Shown here: one piece after another, positions 8,849-17,673 of the stretch
How the letters are laid out: the number at the start of each line of letters is the position of its first letter
Position numbering within the stretch: position 1 is the stretch's first letter
From: Cellulomonas sp. SLBN-39
GTDB lineage: Bacteria; Actinomycetota; Actinomycetes; Actinomycetales; Cellulomonadaceae
NCBI RefSeq assembly: GCF_006715865.1
Contig: NZ_VFOA01000001.1
Span: 3,038,001 to 3,102,000, forward strand
Direction of reading: 5' to 3'
Length of the DNA: 64,000 nucleotides
Made by a program: the position numbers and the translations under genes
The notes under the pieces: model-generated
Told to the model about the DNA's origin: nothing
What the model saw: the letters and a program-made list of their open reading frames with translations, nothing else
Database searches by the model: none

Positions 8849-9721
8849 TCAGGCCGCGGACGCGGCGAGGGCGCGCGAGACGGGTGCGCGGGCGGCCAGC
8901 GCGGACGTCACGCGGTCGAGGAACATGGCGAGGATGACGACCGACAGGCCGGCCTCGACGCCGAGGGAGATGTTCACCCGGGTCAGGGCGCTGACGACCT
9001 CGCCCCCCAGGCCGCCGGCCCCGACGAGGCCGGCCATGACGACCATCGACAGGGCGAGCATGATCACCTGGTTCACCCCGGCCATGATCGTGGGCAGTGC
9101 GAGGGGCAGCTGGATGTCGCGCAGGATGCGGCCCTCGGTGGCGCCGAAGGCGTGCCCGGCCTCGACGACCTCGCGGTCGACCTGCCGGATGCCGAGCTCG
9201 GTGAAGCGCACCCCGGGCACCATCGCGAAGATCACGGTCCCCACGATGCCCGGCACGATGCCCACGCGGAAGATGAAGACCATCGGGATGAGGTAGACGA
9301 GCGCGGGCATCGTCTGCATGAGGTCCAGCACGGGGCGGAGAAGGCCGGAGACGCGGTCGCTGCGGGCCGCCCAGATCCCCAGCGGCACGGCGAGCGCGAG
9401 CGCGAGGACGCTCGCCAGCAGCACGAGGGCGAGGCTGTCCATGGCGTTGTCCCACTGGCCGACCGCGATGACGAGCGCGAAGCCCAGCCCCGCCCCGGCG
9501 GCGAGGCGCCAGCCCCGCACGAGCAGGGCGACCACGACGAGGGCGAGCGCCGTGGCCCACGCGGGCGGGCCGGCGAGGACGGCCACGAGGACGTCGTAGG
9601 TCCCCTCGCCGAGGTCGCGCAGGGTGCGGAAGACGGCCCTGAACGTCACGGTGACCCAGTCGACCGCGGACTCGACGGCGTCACCCAGGGGAAGACGGGG
9701 CAGGGGGATCGTGGCGCTCAC
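8849..9721 (-). CDS. proW: Glycine betaine/proline ABC transporter permease
   Basis: A 290-residue permease. About six membrane segments follow a short amphipathic N-terminus. The cytoplasmic coupling segment reads EAGHAFGATEGRILRDIQLPLALPTIMAGVNQ, given here only as landmarks EAGHAFGAT and IQLPLALPTI, the standard EAA loop of BPD permeases. The start GTG 9721 overlaps the proV stop by 4 nt (GTGA), so translation is coupled to the ATPase gene. Forms the membrane channel with ProV and ProX. Confidence 0.92.
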   Translation of the reverse strand: MSATIPLPRLPLGDAVESAVDWVTVTFRAVFRTLRDLGEGTYDVLVAVLAGPPAWATALALVVVALLVRGWRLAAGAGLGFALVIAVGQWDNAMDSLALVLLASVLALALAVPLGIWAARSDRVSGLLRPVLDLMQTMPALVYLIPMVFIFRVGIVPGIVGTVIFAMVPGVRFTELGIRQVDREVVEAGHAFGATEGRILRDIQLPLALPTIMAGVNQVIMLALSMVVMAGLVGAGGLGGEVVSALTRVNISLGVEAGLSVVILAMFLDRVTSALAARAPVSRALAASAA

Positions 9722-11016
9722 GCGAGCACCTCCGCATCGGTGGGCCGGTCGGTGGGGGTCGTGGCGGGCGGGGCGTCGCCGGGCAGGGGCGACCCCTGCG
9801 GCGGGGTGTGCGGCAGCTCGTCCTCGACGGTCACGTCCAGCGGGGTCATCGCCTCGAGCAGCGTCGCGCGCGGGACGACGCCCACGAGCCGCCCGCCGTC
9901 GTCGACGACGGGCACCGGCAGCGCGGACTGGGCCGCCGGGGCGAACACGTCGGCCAGCGCGGTGCCGGGGCCGACGGTCGCGACGTCGCGCTCGACCGCG
10001 TCGGTCAGTGCGGCCGCGCCCTGGCGCAGGGACTCCACGACGCCGGCGTCGCGCACGAGGCCCTGCAGGACCCGGCGGCGGTCCACGACGTACGCGGCGG
10101 GCACCTGGTGCTCGCGCAGGGTGCGGAGCACCTGCCGGGGTCCCGCGGTCACCTGCACGGTCACCGCGGGGTTGCGCATGACGGACGACGCGGTCAGGAC
10201 GCGGGACCGGTCGACGTCCGCGACGAACTGGGCGACGTAGTCGTCGGCGGGTGCGGACAGCACCTCCTCGCCGGTGCCGACCTGCACGATGCGGCCGTCG
10301 CGCATGACCGCGATCCGGTCGCCGAGGTACATGGCCTCGTTGAGGTCGTGCGTGATGAACACGACCGTCTTGCCGAGGGTCTGCTGCAGCTCGAGCAGCT
10401 GGTCCTGCATCTCGCGGCGGATCAGGGGGTCGAGGGCGGAGAACGCCTCGTCCATGAGCAGCACGTCGGTGCCGGCGGCCAGGGCGCGGGCCAGGCCCAC
10501 GCGCTGGCGCATGCCGCCCGACAGCTGGGAGGGCAGGGAGTCCGCCCAGCCGGACAGCCCGACCATCTCCAGGGCCTCGCCGGCGCGCTGGCGCCGCTCG
10601 TCGCGGGCCACGCCCTGGACCTGCAGGGGGTAGGCGGCGTTGTCGAGCACCGTGCGGTGGGGGAGCAGGGCGAAGTGCTGGAAGACCATGCTCACGCGGC
10701 TGCGGCGCAGCTCGCGCAGGCGCCGGGCGTCGACCTGGGCCAGGTCGTCGTCGCCGAGCACGATGCGCCCCTCGGTGGGGCGCCACAGGCCGTTGAGCAT
10801 CCGGATCAGCGTCGACTTGCCCGACCCCGACAGCCCCATCACGACGAACGTCTCGCCGGCCGCGACCTCGAAGCTCGCGTCGATGACGGCCGCGGTGCCC
10901 CAGGTTCGGACCTCGTCGCGGGTCGCGCCCTGGCGCAGCCGCCGGACGGCCTCGCCGGGTCGTCGTCCGAACACCTTGGACACGCCCTCGGCGCGCAGCA
11001 GTGCGGTCACGTCCAC
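9718..11016 (-). CDS. proV: Glycine betaine/proline ABC transporter ATPase with CBS domains
   Basis: A 432-residue ATPase that powers betaine uptake. Walker A GLSGSGKS (about 61-68), Q-loop VFQHFALLPHRTV, signature LSGGMRQRV and Walker B VLLMDEAFSALD are all intact. The C-terminal 150 residues hold two CBS domains, which in the related OpuA act as ionic-strength sensors, so osmotic gating is likely. I set the start at GTG 11016 because a GAGGAG Shine-Dalgarno lies 8 nt upstream; the second GTG two codons on is 14 nt away. First gene of the operon; a hairpin and a direct heptamer repeat lie upstream. Confidence 0.93.
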   Translation of the reverse strand: MDVTALLRAEGVSKVFGRRPGEAVRRLRQGATRDEVRTWGTAAVIDASFEVAAGETFVVMGLSGSGKSTLIRMLNGLWRPTEGRIVLGDDDLAQVDARRLRELRRSRVSMVFQHFALLPHRTVLDNAAYPLQVQGVARDERRQRAGEALEMVGLSGWADSLPSQLSGGMRQRVGLARALAAGTDVLLMDEAFSALDPLIRREMQDQLLELQQTLGKTVVFITHDLNEAMYLGDRIAVMRDGRIVQVGTGEEVLSAPADDYVAQFVADVDRSRVLTASSVMRNPAVTVQVTAGPRQVLRTLREHQVPAAYVVDRRRVLQGLVRDAGVVESLRQGAAALTDAVERDVATVGPGTALADVFAPAAQSALPVPVVDDGGRLVGVVPRATLLEAMTPLDVTVEDELPHTPPQGSPLPGDAPPATTPTDRPTDAEVLA

Positions 11017-11058
11017 CTCTGTGTCTCCTCGAGCCCGGCCGCCGGGCATGCGGCAGCC

Positions 11059-11086
11059 ACGGTGGCGCGCAGGTGCGTGCCACCGT
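11059..11086 (-). promoter_or_regulatory. Hairpin in the proV leader
   Basis: Arms ACGGTGGC (11059-11066) and GCCACCGT (11079-11086) pair perfectly, and three more pairs, one a wobble, extend the stem inward to about 11 bp. It sits some 43-70 nt before the proV GTG. It may be a leader structure or the terminator of the upstream RDD gene. No riboswitch class is recognised. Confidence 0.4.
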
Positions 11087-11350
11087 CGTCGGGCTCCATC
11101 ACGGCGGGCCCCGGACCGCTCGCGGGGGCGGTCCCAGCCGGTCGGTGCGGTGCGCACCGGGTGGCGAGGCGCGCGTCACGCACACCTCGGGGCCCGTCCC
11201 GACCAGCGGCCGGGACGCGTCCACCCTGCACCGGGTCGGGAAGCCGTCGCAACCGCGGCCCGCCCGCGAACCGGGGTGATCGCGTGCGTGTCGGTGGTGC
11301 CGAGGAGCAGAAACGCCGCGCTGACCTGCGACGACGCGACCGGAACAGAT

Positions 11351-11368
11351 CGTGACCACACCGTGACC
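11351..11368. promoter_or_regulatory. Direct heptamer repeat with 11-bp period upstream of proVWX
   Basis: CGTGACC occurs at 11351-11357 and again at 11362-11368, so the copies fall on the same helix face. A TTGACA hexamer (11369-11374, plus strand) abuts it. Could be an operator for a regulator of the transporter. No known consensus is claimed. Confidence 0.3.
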
Positions 11369-11482
11369 TTGACATGGTGGATGCATGGCCAGAATGTGGC
11401 GCAGGTCACCCGTGGGTCGGGGGTCGTGCACGTCCGGCAGTACGGTCCCCGGGGCGCTCGGCCCGCGCCGGCGGCGCCGAGG

Positions 11483-12313
11483 TCAGGCCTGCGGCTCGGG
11501 CACGCCGTGCGGCAGCCGGTGCAGCAGGGCGCCCTCGGCCTGCTCGCGCTCCACGCGCTCCCGCTCGACGAGCGTCTCGCGCCGCCGCCGCTCGGCGAGC
11601 ACCGCCGCCAGGAACGCCTCCGGGTGGGTGCCCGCCGGCGGGTCCGGGCTGACGAACGGGCGCACCTGCGCCACCAGGCGCGTCCCGAGGTCCACCCGGG
11701 ACGCCACGTGCAGCCGCGTGGCCCGCCCGAGGAACTGCCGCACGGCCAGCGCGAGGCCGTCGGGCAGCCGGGCGACGTCCGCGTGGGTCGCCCAGCCGGC
11801 CAGCTCCGGGGGCATCTGCGCCCGCTCGGTCACGATCCGGGCGCCGCGCACCCGCACCCCGTAGGTGCCCGCGAGGATGTCGCCCACCCGCTTGCCGCGC
11901 GGGTGCACCACGGAGCAGATCACCGCCACGCAGCCGACCGTCATCCACAGCTCGACGACGCCGGTCAGGGCTCGGACGAACGCGTGCCGGAACAGCACCG
12001 GACCGCCGTCGTCGCGCACCACCCGCACCCCGGCCACCAGCTTGCCGAGGGACCGGCCGCGCGTGAGCGTCTCGACCGTCGTCGGGAGCACGACCATGAC
12101 GACGACCACGGAGACGATGCCGACGATGCGCGTGGTCTGCTCGTCGAGCACCACCTGCGCGTTGCCGAGCACGACGATCACGACCAGCAGGAGCACGCCG
12201 AGGACCACCAGGTCGAGCAGGGCGGCGAGCAGGCGGGACGCGAAGCCCGCCGGCCGCGTCTCGAGCAGCACGCCCTCGCCGGTGACGATCCCCTGGTCGA
12301 CGTCGCTGCTCAC
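11483..12313 (-). CDS. RDD family membrane protein
   Basis: A 276-residue protein. The RDD domain occupies about residues 15-160: PAGFASRLLAALLDLVVL in the first helix, a second long hydrophobic segment (TTRIVGIVSVVVVMVVLP), then RGRSLGKLVAGVRVV and a third segment before HPRGKRVGDILAGT. The C-terminal third is soluble and charged (RRRETLVERERVEREQ), probably helical. Function of the family is not settled; some RDD proteins act in ion transport. It faces the SpoIIM-like gene from the opposite strand, and together with the MoxR/DUF58 operon forms an association common in actinobacteria. Confidence 0.88.
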   Translation of the reverse strand: MSSDVDQGIVTGEGVLLETRPAGFASRLLAALLDLVVLGVLLLVVIVVLGNAQVVLDEQTTRIVGIVSVVVVMVVLPTTVETLTRGRSLGKLVAGVRVVRDDGGPVLFRHAFVRALTGVVELWMTVGCVAVICSVVHPRGKRVGDILAGTYGVRVRGARIVTERAQMPPELAGWATHADVARLPDGLALAVRQFLGRATRLHVASRVDLGTRLVAQVRPFVSPDPPAGTHPEAFLAAVLAERRRRETLVERERVEREQAEGALLHRLPHGVPEPQA

Positions 12314-12414
12314 CCCGGCAGGCTACCTGCCGGCCCGGCGCCCGGGCAGCGGCGCACGGGTGGTCCGCGGACCGGCGCACCCGCCGACGCGTGACGAGGT
12401 GGCAGGCTGGGGCC

Positions 12415-13404
12415 GTGGACCTCGACGCCTACTCCGACGCGCGCCGCCCCGCCTGGGAGCGCCTCGACCGCCTCGTGCGCACCCGCAGGCTGTCCGGCGC
12501 GCAGGCCGACGAGCTGGTCCGCCTCTACCAGTCCACCGCGACCGACCTGTCGTCCGTGCGGTCCGCCGCCCCGGACCCGGAGAGCGTCGCCCGGCTGTCC
12601 CAGCTCCTCGCCCGTGCCCGCGCCCGGCTGGCCGGCACCCACGCGCTCTCGTGGCGCGACGTCGTCGAGTTCGTCATGGTGACGGTGCCGGCGGCCCTGT
12701 ACCGGGTGCGGTGGTGGACCGTCGCCGTGATGACCGCGTTCCTCGTGGTCGCCGTCGCGGTCGGGGTGCTCGTGGCCACGCAGCCCGAGGCGCTCGCCCT
12801 CATGGGCACGCCGGCCGAGCAGCGCGACTACGTCGAGCGCGCCTTCGTCGAGTACTACGACCCCGGCGCGGGGTTCGCGGCGATGGTCTGGACGAACAAC
12901 GCCTGGATCGCCGCGGTCTGCATCGGGACGGGCATCACGGGCCTGCTGCCCGCCTACATGATGCTGACGAACGCCGTGAACGTCGGGGCGGCCGGTGGCC
13001 TGATGGCCGCCCACGGCCGGCTCGACGTGTTCCTCCAGCTCATCGCCCCGCACGGACTGCTCGAGCTGACGGCGATCTTCGTGGCCGGTGCCGCGGGCCT
13101 GCGGCTGTTCTGGACGTGGGTCGACCCCGGGCCGCGCCCGCGGGGCCGGGCTCTGGCCCAGGAGGGCAGGGCCCTGTTCACCGTCGCGCTCGGCCTCGTG
13201 CTCGTCCTGGGCGTGTCGGGCCTCGTCGAGGGGTTCGTCACCGGCTCGGCGCTGCCCTGGCCGGTCAAGGTCGCGATCGGCGCGGTCGTGCTCGCCGCGT
13301 TCTGGGCCTGGACGATCGTGCTCGGCGGGCGCGCGGTGCGGGCGGGGCGAACGGGCGACCTCGAGGACGACCGCGCCGGGTACTCGGTCGCGACCGCGGG
13401 CTGA
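12415..13404 (+). CDS. Stage II sporulation protein M-like (SpoIIM/DUF95) membrane protein
   Basis: A 329-residue membrane protein. A soluble helical N-terminal region of about 100 residues precedes hydrophobic segments near 106-125, 165-190, 205-230, 260-280 and 285-305, including the family landmark IAPHGLLELTAIF. It is not evidence of sporulation: the family is widespread in non-sporulating actinobacteria and SpoIIM of Bacillus is only a distant relative. GTG 12415 is selected because CAGGCT (12403-12408) lies 6 nt before it. Divergent from the RDD gene, convergent with the DUF58 gene. Confidence 0.85.
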   Translation: MDLDAYSDARRPAWERLDRLVRTRRLSGAQADELVRLYQSTATDLSSVRSAAPDPESVARLSQLLARARARLAGTHALSWRDVVEFVMVTVPAALYRVRWWTVAVMTAFLVVAVAVGVLVATQPEALALMGTPAEQRDYVERAFVEYYDPGAGFAAMVWTNNAWIAAVCIGTGITGLLPAYMMLTNAVNVGAAGGLMAAHGRLDVFLQLIAPHGLLELTAIFVAGAAGLRLFWTWVDPGPRPRGRALAQEGRALFTVALGLVLVLGVSGLVEGFVTGSALPWPVKVAIGAVVLAAFWAWTIVLGGRAVRAGRTGDLEDDRAGYSVATAG

Positions 13405-13419
13405 CCGGAGCCGTGCGGC

Positions 13420-13438
13420 CCACCGGTCCTGCCGGTGG
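13420..13438. terminator. Short hairpin between convergent SpoIIM-like and DUF58 genes
   Basis: CCACCGG (13420-13426) pairs with CCGGTGG (13432-13438) around a 5-nt loop. It is placed between two converging stops, so it may end both transcripts. The stem is only 7 bp and there is no U-tract. Confidence 0.5.
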
Positions 13439-13444
13439 TCGGTC

Positions 13445-14755
13445 CTACAGGCGCCCCGCCGCCTTGAGCGCGAGGTAGGTGTCCGCCAGCCGCGGCGCCA
13501 GGTCCTCGGGCAGCGCCTCGACCACCTCGACGCCCCGCTGCCGCAGCCGCGTCGTGACCGCGACCCGCTCGAGCGCCGCGCGCTCGGCCGCTGCCGCGTC
13601 GAACACCGCCTCGGCCGAGCCGCGCGCCGTGCGCAGCGCCTCCAGCTCGGGGTCCGCCACCGACGCGAGCACGACCTGGTGCCGGCGCGTGAGCTGGCCG
13701 ACCACACCCAGCAGGCCCTGCTCGACGGCCGACGGGTCGAGCGACGTGAGCAGCACCACGAGCGCGCGGCGGCTCAGCCGAGACCGGACCTGGCCCACGA
13801 CGCCCGGCCAGTCCGCCTCGACGAGCGCGGGCTGCACGCCGGCCAGCGCCTGGGCCATCGCGGGCAGCACCCGCGTGGTGTCCGTGACCCGTGCCCGCAC
13901 CCGCCGGTCGTAGGCGACCATCTCGACGCGGTCGCCCGCGTGCCCCGCCAGCGCGGACAGCAGCAGCGCCGCCTCGACCGACGCCTCCAGGCGCGGTGCG
14001 TCCAGCACGCGCGCCGCCGACGTGCGGGACGTGTCGAGCACGATCAGCACCCGCCGGTCCCGCTCGGGCCGCCACGTGCGGACCACGACGTCGCCCCGCC
14101 GGGCGGTGGCCCGCCAGTCGATCGATCGGACGTCGTCGCCGACGACGTACTCCCGCAGCGAGTCGAACTCGGTGCCCTGGCCGCGCACCAGGACCGCGGC
14201 GCGGCCGTCCATCTCCCGCAGACGCGCCAGGCGCGAGGGCAGGTGGCGGCGCGACGCGAACTCCGGCAGCACCCGCAGCCGGCCCGGCACGGGCAGCGAC
14301 GCCTGCCGCCCGGCCAGCCCCAGCGGCCCGACGGTCCGCACCGTGACCCGGTCGGCCCGCAGGTCGCCGCGGCGCGTCGGCAGCAGGTCCGTGCGCACGC
14401 GCGCGGCCTCGCCCGCCGGCAGGTGCACGCGGTGCCGCGGCGTCCGCACGCCCGTCGGCGACGCCGCGTCGGGCAGCGCCGACGGCGGCCACGCGTCGCG
14501 CACCTGCGCGTGCAGACGGCGCGTGCCCACGTTGCGCAGCGTCAGCTCGGACGTCGCCGGCTCGGTCAGCCGCACCTGCGCGGGCACGGACCGGGTGATC
14601 GCGACGCGCCGCGGAGACGCCGACAGCGCCACGTCCACGCCGCACAGCACGACGACGACCACCGCCCACAGCAGCACGGTCGCGGGCACGGGCAGCAGCA
14701 CCACCGGGACGAGCCCGAGCAGCGCGAGCAGGACGGCCCGCCGGGTCAGCGCCAC
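13445..14755 (-). CDS. DUF58 domain protein, MoxR partner
   Basis: A 436-residue protein. Two adjacent hydrophobic segments near the N-terminus (about 7-25 and 28-45) anchor it. The DUF58 motif EFDSLREYVVGDDVRSIDWRA is visible around residue 195-215 (landmarks REYVVGDD and IDWRATAR), followed by a von Willebrand A-like region with LIVLDTSRTS, where the MIDAS-like DxSxS is kept as DTSRT. In better-known systems DUF58 proteins are substrates or partners of MoxR ATPases in protein assembly. It follows moxR by 4 nt in one operon. The substrate is unknown. Confidence 0.88.
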   Translation of the reverse strand: MALTRRAVLLALLGLVPVVLLPVPATVLLWAVVVVVLCGVDVALSASPRRVAITRSVPAQVRLTEPATSELTLRNVGTRRLHAQVRDAWPPSALPDAASPTGVRTPRHRVHLPAGEAARVRTDLLPTRRGDLRADRVTVRTVGPLGLAGRQASLPVPGRLRVLPEFASRRHLPSRLARLREMDGRAAVLVRGQGTEFDSLREYVVGDDVRSIDWRATARRGDVVVRTWRPERDRRVLIVLDTSRTSAARVLDAPRLEASVEAALLLSALAGHAGDRVEMVAYDRRVRARVTDTTRVLPAMAQALAGVQPALVEADWPGVVGQVRSRLSRRALVVLLTSLDPSAVEQGLLGVVGQLTRRHQVVLASVADPELEALRTARGSAEAVFDAAAAERAALERVAVTTRLRQRGVEVVEALPEDLAPRLADTYLALKAAGRL

Positions 14756-14759
14756 GGGC

Positions 14760-15782
14760 TCAGCGGGGGACCGGCACGGCGGCCAGCACGGTGTCGAGCA
14801 CGGTCTCGGCGGTGACGCCCTCGATCTCGGCCTCCGGCCGCAGCTGCACGCGGTGCCGCAGCGTCGGGTGCGCGAGCGCCTTGACGTCGTCGGGGGTCAC
14901 GTACGCCCGGCCCGACAGCCACGCCCAGGCCCGGGACGTCGCCAGCAGCGCCGTCGCACCACGGGGCGAGACGCCCAGGCTCAGGGACGGCGACGTCCGC
15001 GTGGCCCGGCACACGTCGACGACGTAGCCGAGCACCTCGGGGGAGACCTGCACCTGCGCGACCTGGGCGCGGGCGGCCGCGAGCGCGTCCGCGCCGGCGA
15101 CGGCCCGCAGCCCCGCCGCGACGAGGTCGCGCGGGTCGAACCCGGCGGCGTGCCGGCTGAGGACCTCGACCTCGTCGGCGCGCTCGGGCAGGGGGAGCGT
15201 GAGCTTGAGCAGGAACCGGTCCAGCTGGGCCTCGGGCAGCGGGTACGTGCCCTCGTACTCCACGGGGTTCTGCGTCGCGACGACGACGAACGGGTCGGGC
15301 AGGGGCCGCGCCTCGCCGTCCACCGTGACCTGCCGCTCCTCCATCGCCTCCAGCAGCGAGGCCTGGGTCTTGGGAGGGGTGCGGTTGATCTCGTCGGCCA
15401 GGAGGAGGTTGGTGAAGGCGGGCCCCTCGCGGAACGAGAACTGCGCGGACCGGGCGTCGTACACGAGCGACCCGGTGACGTCGCCGGGCATGAGGTCGGG
15501 GGTGAACTGCACGCGCTTGGTCCCCAGCTGCAGCGCGCCCGACAGCGAGCGCACCAGGAGGGTCTTGGCCACGCCGGGCACCCCCTCGAGCAGCACGTGC
15601 CCGCGGCACAGCAGCGCGATGATCAGGCCGGTGACGGCGGCGTCCTGCCCGACGACGGCCTTGGCGACCTCCGTGCGGACGTCGGCCAGCGCCGCGCGCA
15701 GGTCCGCCGGGGGTGCGGCCTGCGGGGCGGGGGTCGTCGCGCCCCAGGTCGGGGCGGCGGGGGGCGTCGTCTCGTCGGTCAC
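14760..15782 (-). CDS. MoxR family AAA+ ATPase
   Basis: A 340-residue AAA+ chaperone. Walker A GVPGVAKT, Walker B LLADEINR, sensor I VVATQNPVEYEG, the arginine finger region LPEAQLDRFLLKL and a C-terminal lid with SPRGATALL are all intact. A Pro/Ala/Thr-rich stretch of about 28 residues precedes the core. MoxR proteins remodel or help insert metal or mature partner proteins, usually DUF58/VWA proteins encoded alongside, as here. Start overlaps the upstream DUF4350 stop by 4 nt. Confidence 0.93.
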   Translation of the reverse strand: MTDETTPPAAPTWGATTPAPQAAPPADLRAALADVRTEVAKAVVGQDAAVTGLIIALLCRGHVLLEGVPGVAKTLLVRSLSGALQLGTKRVQFTPDLMPGDVTGSLVYDARSAQFSFREGPAFTNLLLADEINRTPPKTQASLLEAMEERQVTVDGEARPLPDPFVVVATQNPVEYEGTYPLPEAQLDRFLLKLTLPLPERADEVEVLSRHAAGFDPRDLVAAGLRAVAGADALAAARAQVAQVQVSPEVLGYVVDVCRATRTSPSLSLGVSPRGATALLATSRAWAWLSGRAYVTPDDVKALAHPTLRHRVQLRPEAEIEGVTAETVLDTVLAAVPVPR

Positions 15783-17041
15783 GGTCGGTGAACCTCGCTC
15801 TCGAGCTGGTCAAGGTCGGCGGCGAGCCGCTGCAGGGCGGCGTCGTCGGTCGGGGGTGGTCCGTACAGGAGGGCGTCGACGTCGCGGGCCGGCCGCCCGG
15901 ACGCGCGGTGCACGGCGTCGACGAGCGCGGGCCCGGAGGCCGAGCGGGGCAGCCCGAGACGGTGCGCGAGCCGTGCGGCCGTGCCCGCCCGCAGCGAGGC
16001 GCCCGCGTGGCCGTGGGCCCGGGCCCGCCGGTACAGGCGCCCGCGCCCGCGGGTGGCCTCGGCGGAGCGCACCACCACGGGCAGCGTCTCGGCGACCACC
16101 GGGCCGAACCGCCGGGCGCGCTGGACGACCGTGACGGCGAGCACGAGGAGCAGCCAGAGCACGACGGTGCGCACCCACGGCACGAGGTCGGTCAGCGACG
16201 TGGTGTCCTCGGCGACGACGCCACTGGCGTCGTCCAGCGCGGGCAGGTACCACACGAGGGTGTCGTGCCGGCCCAGCAGCCGCAGCGCCAGGGCCGCGTT
16301 GCCCTCGTCGGCCAGCGCGGCGTTGGTCAGCGGGGCCAGGTCGCTGAGCGCGGTGACCCGTCGCCCGTCCTGCTCGAGCGCGAGGTAGGCGCCGGCGCCG
16401 GGCACGTCGGGCGTCGGGAAGCACACGGTCCCGCCGCTGTCGCCCGGCAGGAGGCCCCCGCCCGCGGTGATGGTGCCGGCCGCCACCGCGTCGGGGTCGT
16501 CGCAGGCGGCTTCGCGCGTCGACGTCGCGGCACCCGAGCCGGCGGTGCCGGCGGACGGGTCGACGGTCGACAGCGTCCACGCCGCGTTCACGAGGACCAG
16601 GTCGTTGTCGAGCGCCACGAGCGCCTCGGCCTGCTCGGGCATGAGCCACGTGTCGCCGACGACGAGCACGGTCCCGCCGTCCTGCGCCGCGGCCAGGGCG
16701 GCGGCGGACGTGCGCACGTAGGTGACCTCCACGCCCTGCCGCTGCAGGATCTGCGCGAGGGCCCGGGACCCGGCCGCGCCGGGGTTGTCCGGGGCGCCGG
16801 GCGTCGTCGAGGCCGGCGGGGCGGGCAGCGCGAGGATGCCGATCGCGGGGAGCGCGAGCGCGAGGACCAGCACCCAGCCGCGGGCCCGCCGCCACCGGCT
16901 GCGCGCCCTGCTGCGGGCGGTCGTGCCGTCGCCGACGACGGTCGGGGCGGACCCGTCCGGGGTGGTGGAGGGCCCGGTGCCCGAGGCCGGGGCGGCGGCC
17001 GGCGAGGGGCCGGGGCCGGTGGTGCCGACGGGGGCGCTCAT
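15779..17041 (-). CDS. DUF4350 domain membrane protein
   Basis: A 420-residue protein: a disordered Pro/Gly/Thr-rich cytoplasmic N-terminus of about 50 residues, one membrane segment (GWVLVLALALPAIGILAL), a large exported region, a second membrane segment (VVLWLLLVLAVTVVQ) near residue 300, and a basic cytoplasmic tail. The DUF4350 fold is recognised from SRALAQILQRQGVEV and VLVVGDTWLMPEQAEALVAL. Two cysteines of the exported part (EAACDDP, GTVCFP) may form a disulfide. Middle gene of the MoxR operon, overlapping both neighbours by 4 nt. Function unknown. Confidence 0.8.
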   Translation of the reverse strand: MSAPVGTTGPGPSPAAAPASGTGPSTTPDGSAPTVVGDGTTARSRARSRWRRARGWVLVLALALPAIGILALPAPPASTTPGAPDNPGAAGSRALAQILQRQGVEVTYVRTSAAALAAAQDGGTVLVVGDTWLMPEQAEALVALDNDLVLVNAAWTLSTVDPSAGTAGSGAATSTREAACDDPDAVAAGTITAGGGLLPGDSGGTVCFPTPDVPGAGAYLALEQDGRRVTALSDLAPLTNAALADEGNAALALRLLGRHDTLVWYLPALDDASGVVAEDTTSLTDLVPWVRTVVLWLLLVLAVTVVQRARRFGPVVAETLPVVVRSAEATRGRGRLYRRARAHGHAGASLRAGTAARLAHRLGLPRSASGPALVDAVHRASGRPARDVDALLYGPPPTDDAALQRLAADLDQLESEVHRP

Positions 17042-17673
17042 GCGACCGGCACCGGTCGGCGTCGTGCGGCGCGGACGGCGTCGTCGAGGGCCCGCAGCCG
17101 GGCGTCGTCCTGCGCGTCGGCGCGGCGACCGCCGTAGACGACGGCGTCGAACACGTCCCCGCCGTCGCGCATGGGCCCTGCCACGTCGGGCAGCTCCCGC
17201 CCGGCGTCCTGGGCCGCCTCGTGGGCGGTGCGGCCGGGGCGCTCGTCGAGCACGGCACGCTCCTCGAGCCCGCGCACGACCGCGCGGTACCGCTCGGTCA
17301 CGGCGAGCGCGTGGTCGCCGCGGGCGGACGCCTCGTCGGCGGCGGTGCGCAGCTGCGCCGACGTGCGCCGGTCGTCGCCGGTGAGCACGGCGCCTGCCCG
17401 CGCGGCACGTGCCCGGCCGACCCGGACGGGCCCGGCGACCCACAGGGCCACGGCGACGACCACGACCACGACGCCGACCACGACCAGCGCGGCCGTGCCC
17501 GACGGCAGCGCGGGGCCCTGCAGCGACTGCAGCATCTCGCTCAGCCAGGCCAGCACCCGGTCCAGCAGCGACTCCTGCGCGCGGTACACGGGGTCGGCGA
17601 GCTCCTCGAGCGCCCAGCGGCGCGCGGTCGCCGCGTCGGGCTCCACCGGCACGTGCAGCACGAGGGCCCTCAC
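17038..17673 (-). CDS. DUF4129 domain membrane protein
   Basis: A 211-residue protein with one membrane segment (about 59-80, TAALVVVGVVVVVVAVALWV) flanked by a helical exported N-terminus (EELADPVYRAQESLLDRVLAWL) and a cytoplasmic C-terminal DUF4129 domain containing the family-like ERYRAVVRGLEER and RTAHEAAQ motifs. In several bacteria DUF4129 is fused to transglutaminase-like domains beside MoxR/DUF58 genes; here it stands alone. Overlaps DUF4350 and the upstream membrane-protein gene by 4 nt each. Function unknown. Confidence 0.8.
   Translation of the reverse strand: MRALVLHVPVEPDAATARRWALEELADPVYRAQESLLDRVLAWLSEMLQSLQGPALPSGTAALVVVGVVVVVVAVALWVAGPVRVGRARAARAGAVLTGDDRRTSAQLRTAADEASARGDHALAVTERYRAVVRGLEERAVLDERPGRTAHEAAQDAGRELPDVAGPMRDGGDVFDAVVYGGRRADAQDDARLRALDDAVRAARRRPVPVA

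Larger units (their letters stand above)
11017..11482. other. 466-bp non-coding region upstream of proV
   Basis: No convincing gene: the open frames here lack family features and overlap on both strands. It contains the proV ribosome-binding site, a hairpin at 11059-11086 and a tandem heptamer at 11351-11368. It is one of the two longest gene-free stretches of the window and is the expected place for osmotic control of proVWX. The RDD-protein gene ends at its far side. Confidence 0.6.

Noticed and set aside
11369..11397. Plus-strand TTGACA with a GAATGT 17 bp on, resembling a sigma-70 promoter.
   Set aside because: It points away from proV and toward the end of the RDD gene, where no plus-strand gene begins; at most an antisense start.
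12415..13404. SpoIIM-like gene as evidence for sporulation.
   Set aside because: The family is widespread in non-sporulating actinobacteria and no other sporulation gene is present in the window.
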